Below are positions 6,533 through 8,470 of a stretch of 8,470 nt of DNA, one piece after another (position 1 is the first letter of the stretch; the number at the start of each line of letters is the position of its first letter). Origin of the DNA: Dictyoglomus sp. NZ13-RE01 (GTDB taxonomy: Bacteria > Dictyoglomota > Dictyoglomia > Dictyoglomales > Dictyoglomaceae); the NCBI GenBank assembly GCA_002878375.1, contig NIRF01000026.1:1-8470 (forward strand), read 5' to 3'. The notes under the pieces were generated by a model. The model was not told the DNA's origin. It worked only from the letters and a program-made list of their open reading frames with translations, and did not search any database. A program made the position numbers and the translations under genes.

Positions 6533-7566
6533 ATTAATGGAGGAGCACATGACTCCCTAATAATCAAACGGGTTGGTAAAATAACCTCTTTTGGCTTTTT
6601 CCTTCTCCTTTTGAGTCTTTCCATAAGCAAAAGTCCAGCATTTTTCCCAAGCTCATATGAAGGTTGGTAGATTGAAGTTAGTGGAGGGCAAAAATATTGA
6701 AACCATTCCATATCATCAAAAGAAATTACAGAAATATCCTTAGGTATCCTTAATTTTTTCTCGTTTATTGCGGATATAAGACCAAGAGTCATCAAGTTAT
6801 TTGAGGATATTATTGCAGTAGGAGGATTAGACATTTCAAGTAGTTCTTTGCCCCTTTCATAACCCCCATCTCTTTTAAAATTACCTTCTCTTATTAAATC
6901 CTTTTCCATAGGGATATTATGTTCTTCTAATGCCTTAAGATATCCTTCTAATCTCTCTCTTCCAGTAGTAGTATCTAATGGACCAGTAATTATAGCAATT
7001 CTTTTATGACCTAAGTTTAGAAGATATTCTGTGGCAGAATAAGTACCAGAAACATTATCCGCTAACACAACATCAGTCTCAATTCCTGATATTCTTCTAT
7101 CCACAAGAATTACTGGAATATCTTGAGAAATAAATAGTTCTAAATTTTTTCTCGTTTCAGTACTTTTACTTGGAGTTATGATTAATCCATCTACTTGTTT
7201 GCTATAAAGAACCTCAATATATTCCCTTTCCTTATTAATATCTTCATCAGAATTACATAAGATTATATTATACTTGTTTTGTAGAAGAACATCTTCAATC
7301 CCTCTTACCACTTCTGGATAGAATAAATTTGCAATATTAGAAACTATTAATCCAATAGTATTAGTAGATTTTTTTCTCAAACTTCTTGCAACTATATTTG
7401 GTCTATATCCTAACTCTTTTATAGCATCTAATACTTTTTTTCTTGTTTCCTCCTCCACATATCTTGTTTTATTTATGACATGTGATACAGTACTTATTGA
7501 TACACCTGCTTTTTTAGCAACATCCTTCATTGTTGGTGGTTTAATACCCTTATCTCTTCGTCTCAT
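6529..7566 (-). CDS. LacI-family transcriptional regulator, PurR/RbsR-like
   Basis: This 345-residue repressor-type regulator has an N-terminal helix-turn-helix at about 12-33 (TMKDVAKKAGVSISTVSHVI). The hinge helix VARSLR at 59-64 carries the Leu that in this family inserts into a central CG step. A periplasmic-binding-protein-like effector domain fills about 70-345. The segment TVSHVINKTRYVEEETR is very close to PurR and also RbsR of E. coli from memory. In the effector domain, FYPEVVRGIE, VDGLI, ITGPLDTTTGRERLEGY and the Asp of SFDDM (about 284-285) look more like RbsR. The Arg that PurR uses at the GPLERNTG loop is Thr here, so purines are a less likely ligand; a sugar or nucleoside-related effector is plausible. 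The ATG has AGAGGT 7 nt upstream; Met13 is an alternative start nearer the usual family N-terminus. It lies just upstream of an amino-acid transporter that has its own promoter. Confidence 0.95.
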   Translation of the reverse strand: MRRRDKGIKPPTMKDVAKKAGVSISTVSHVINKTRYVEEETRKKVLDAIKELGYRPNIVARSLRKKSTNTIGLIVSNIANLFYPEVVRGIEDVLLQNKYNIILCNSDEDINKEREYIEVLYSKQVDGLIITPSKSTETRKNLELFISQDIPVILVDRRISGIETDVVLADNVSGTYSATEYLLNLGHKRIAIITGPLDTTTGRERLEGYLKALEEHNIPMEKDLIREGNFKRDGGYERGKELLEMSNPPTAIISSNNLMTLGLISAINEKKLRIPKDISVISFDDMEWFQYFCPPLTSIYQPSYELGKNAGLLLMERLKRRRKKPKEVILPTRLIIRESCAPPLI

Positions 7567-7602
7567 TTTAGCTACCTCTCCCTTCCATCAATTCTTTGAA
7601 AT

Positions 7603-7624
7603 TTTACGCAATCGTTTGGGAAAA
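7603..7624. promoter_or_regulatory. PurR-box-like operator over the LacI-family gene's transcription start
   Basis: This imperfect inverted repeat is centred on the CG at 7613-7614 and matches at 8 of 11 positions per arm. The core 7606-7621 reads ACGCAATCGTTTGGGA. It fits the E. coli PurR-box consensus ANGCAANCGNTTNCNT (from memory) at 9 of 11 fixed positions. The site starts at the -10 box of the regulator's promoter and covers the predicted start near 7617, an ideal place for autorepression. The regulator's recognition helix is PurR/RbsR-like, which agrees with the site. Binding itself is inferred. Confidence 0.7.
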
Positions 7625-7652
7625 TTATATCAAATTAATAATAATATGTAAA
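7624..7652 (-). promoter_or_regulatory. Promoter of the LacI-family regulator gene
   Basis: On the minus strand TTTACA (7652-7647) and TATAAT (7629-7624) are 17 bp apart, with TG one base upstream of the -10 box (extended -10). Eleven of 12 hexamer positions match the consensus. The predicted start is near 7617, which leaves a leader of about 50 nt ending in AGAGGT (7574-7579) before the ATG. The operator-like repeat overlaps the start. Confidence 0.85.
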
Positions 7653-7660
7653 ACTTATAT

Positions 7661-7689
7661 TTGCAAGATCAATAATCAAGTGATATAAT
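7661..7689 (+). promoter_or_regulatory. Extended -10 promoter of the glycosyltransferase gene
   Basis: TTGCAA (7661-7666; 4 of 6 matches) lies 17 bp before TATAAT (7684-7689), preceded by TGA to give an extended -10. The predicted start near 7696 is only about 13 nt ahead of the ATG at 7709. The -35 boxes of this promoter and the divergent regulator promoter are 8 bp apart, so the two do not overlap. The operator-like repeat is some 70 bp upstream of this start. Confidence 0.75.
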
Positions 7690-7708
7690 CCACTGGTTAA
7701 CTTAAACT

Positions 7709-8470
7709 ATGAATAACGAGTTATTAAAAGTAAACATAATTTTTAAAGATTTAAAATTTTTCTCTGCGTCCAAAGTAGGAAGCGGAGATAAATCTCTTTG
7801 TCTAATTCTCTATAATGCTCTCAAAAAGAGAAAAGATATAGAAGTTTATTTTAATGAGGACTGCGCCTCAAATAATTTTGACATTATTCATATACATTCT
7901 GTAAATAGCAAGGTATTTTCAATCATAAAGAATGCTAATACAAGTAATATTGTAATTACCGCACATATTATTCCAGAAACTATAGAGGGAAGTTCATGGT
8001 TTGATAAAATATGGAAACCATTTTTTACAATACATTTGAAGAGGATTTACAATCAAGCAAAACTTGTAATAGCAGTCTCACCATACACAAAACAAAAATT
8101 AGAAGAGCTACATCTTAAACCTAAAATTGTGTATATACCTAATGGTATAGATAGAGATATTTTTAAACCAGATCCTAAAGTAAGATCTTATATGAGAGAA
8201 AAATACAAGTTAGATGATAAAGACATCGTCATATTAAGTGTGGGACAAACAATAAAGAGGAAGGGTTTTGATAGCTTTGTTAAGGTGGCTAAATCTCTTC
8301 CTCAGTACAAATTCTTCTGGATCGGCGGTATTCCCTTCTCATTCTTGAGTAGCGGTTACTCCGAAGTAAAAAGAGTTCAGGCAAGCCCCCCTCCTAACTT
8401 GTTCCTTCCAGGTCCCCAACCTCATGAGGAAATCTATAAGTTCTATAATATGGCAGATATTTTCTTCTTC
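7709..8470 (+). CDS. GT4-type glycosyltransferase, N-terminal 254 codons (runs off the window)
   Basis: The open frame from ATG 7709 has no stop to the window end. The N-terminal domain ends around residue 140 with LVIAVSPYTKQKLEEL (119-134) and VYIPNGID (141-148), typical of GT-B fold glycosyltransferases of family 4. The second domain begins at about 172 with IVILSVGQTIKRKGFDSF, the conserved G-x-x-x-x-R/K-K-G donor-site region, and FLPGP near 232-236. DIIHIHS (58-64) and the AHIIPETIEGS segment (85-95) resemble the lipid glucosyltransferase subgroup that acts on diacylglycerol, but acceptor and sugar are not determinable. The E-x7-E motif would lie beyond the window. An in-frame TAA at 7703-7705 and no nearby GTG or TTG make ATG 7709 the start. 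No Shine-Dalgarno precedes it, unlike every other gene here. The region after about 8280 is somewhat richer in G+C than the start of the gene. Confidence 0.9.
   Translation, partial: MNNELLKVNIIFKDLKFFSASKVGSGDKSLCLILYNALKKRKDIEVYFNEDCASNNFDIIHIHSVNSKVFSIIKNANTSNIVITAHIIPETIEGSSWFDKIWKPFFTIHLKRIYNQAKLVIAVSPYTKQKLEELHLKPKIVYIPNGIDRDIFKPDPKVRSYMREKYKLDDKDIVILSVGQTIKRKGFDSFVKVAKSLPQYKFFWIGGIPFSFLSSGYSEVKRVQASPPPNLFLPGPQPHEEIYKFYNMADIFFF

Noticed and set aside
7677-7696. Small inverted repeat (AGTG/CACT with an 8-bp spacer) around the -10 of the glycosyltransferase promoter
   Set aside because: Only 5 of 6 arm positions match, it lacks the central CG of the LacI-family site, and short AT-rich repeats like this are expected by chance.
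1-8470. CRISPR arrays, insertion sequences, phage genes or a novel multi-gene system
   Set aside because: No spaced direct repeats, transposase motifs or terminal inverted repeats were seen, and nearly all of the sequence is accounted for by recognised genes.

Overview
The window looks like chromosomal core sequence from an AT-rich, probably thermophilic bacterium. The proteins are rich in Lys, Glu and Ile, the coding strands are purine-rich, Shine-Dalgarno sequences are mostly strong, TTG and GTG starts are used, and genes are tightly packed. The EF-Tu N-terminus and overall style remind me of Dictyoglomus; that is recognition from memory, not a search result. The solute-binding protein has a plain signal peptide with no lipobox, which fits a periplasm and hence a two-membrane cell.

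Left end, minus strand (597 to 1): a tRNA-tuf operon. It runs tRNA-Thr(UGU), tRNA-Tyr(GUA), initiator tRNA-fMet(CAU), tRNA-Thr(GGU), then the first 67 codons of EF-Tu. It has one clear sigma-A type promoter (TTGACT, 17 bp, TATACT), whose predicted transcript starts only a few bases before the first tRNA. The order matches the E. coli thrU-tyrU-glyT-thrT-tufB operon, with the glycine tRNA replaced by the initiator tRNA.

Plus strand (645 to 4313): a translation-related operon reading away from the tRNA operon, from an overlapping divergent promoter. It encodes a six-repeat S1-domain protein (ribosomal protein S1 type), a YdjM/DUF457-type membrane-bound metal-dependent hydrolase, and seryl-tRNA synthetase. 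The genes are joined by a 2-nt gap and then an ATGA overlap, so they are probably co-transcribed and translationally coupled. serS ends in a 4-bp tail-to-tail overlap with the next operon.

Minus strand (7652 to 4310): a PurR/RbsR-like LacI-family regulator, then a polar amino-acid type ABC importer: periplasmic binding protein, permease, ATPase. The importer has its own consensus promoter (TTGACA, 17 bp, TATAAT), whose -35 box uses the regulator's stop codon. The regulator's own promoter carries a PurR-box-like operator over the predicted transcription start, so it probably represses itself. No such site lies at the importer promoter.

Right end, plus strand (7661 to 8470): a divergent extended -10 promoter and the first 254 codons of a GT4-type glycosyltransferase with an almost leaderless start. 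It runs off the window.

The content is mostly ordinary housekeeping. I see no phage, insertion sequence, CRISPR array or clearly novel defence or biosynthetic system. The best points for follow-up are the tRNA operon (zero spacer, fMet in the Gly slot, a T-stem mismatch), the PurR-box-like autoregulation, and the membrane hydrolase between two translation genes.
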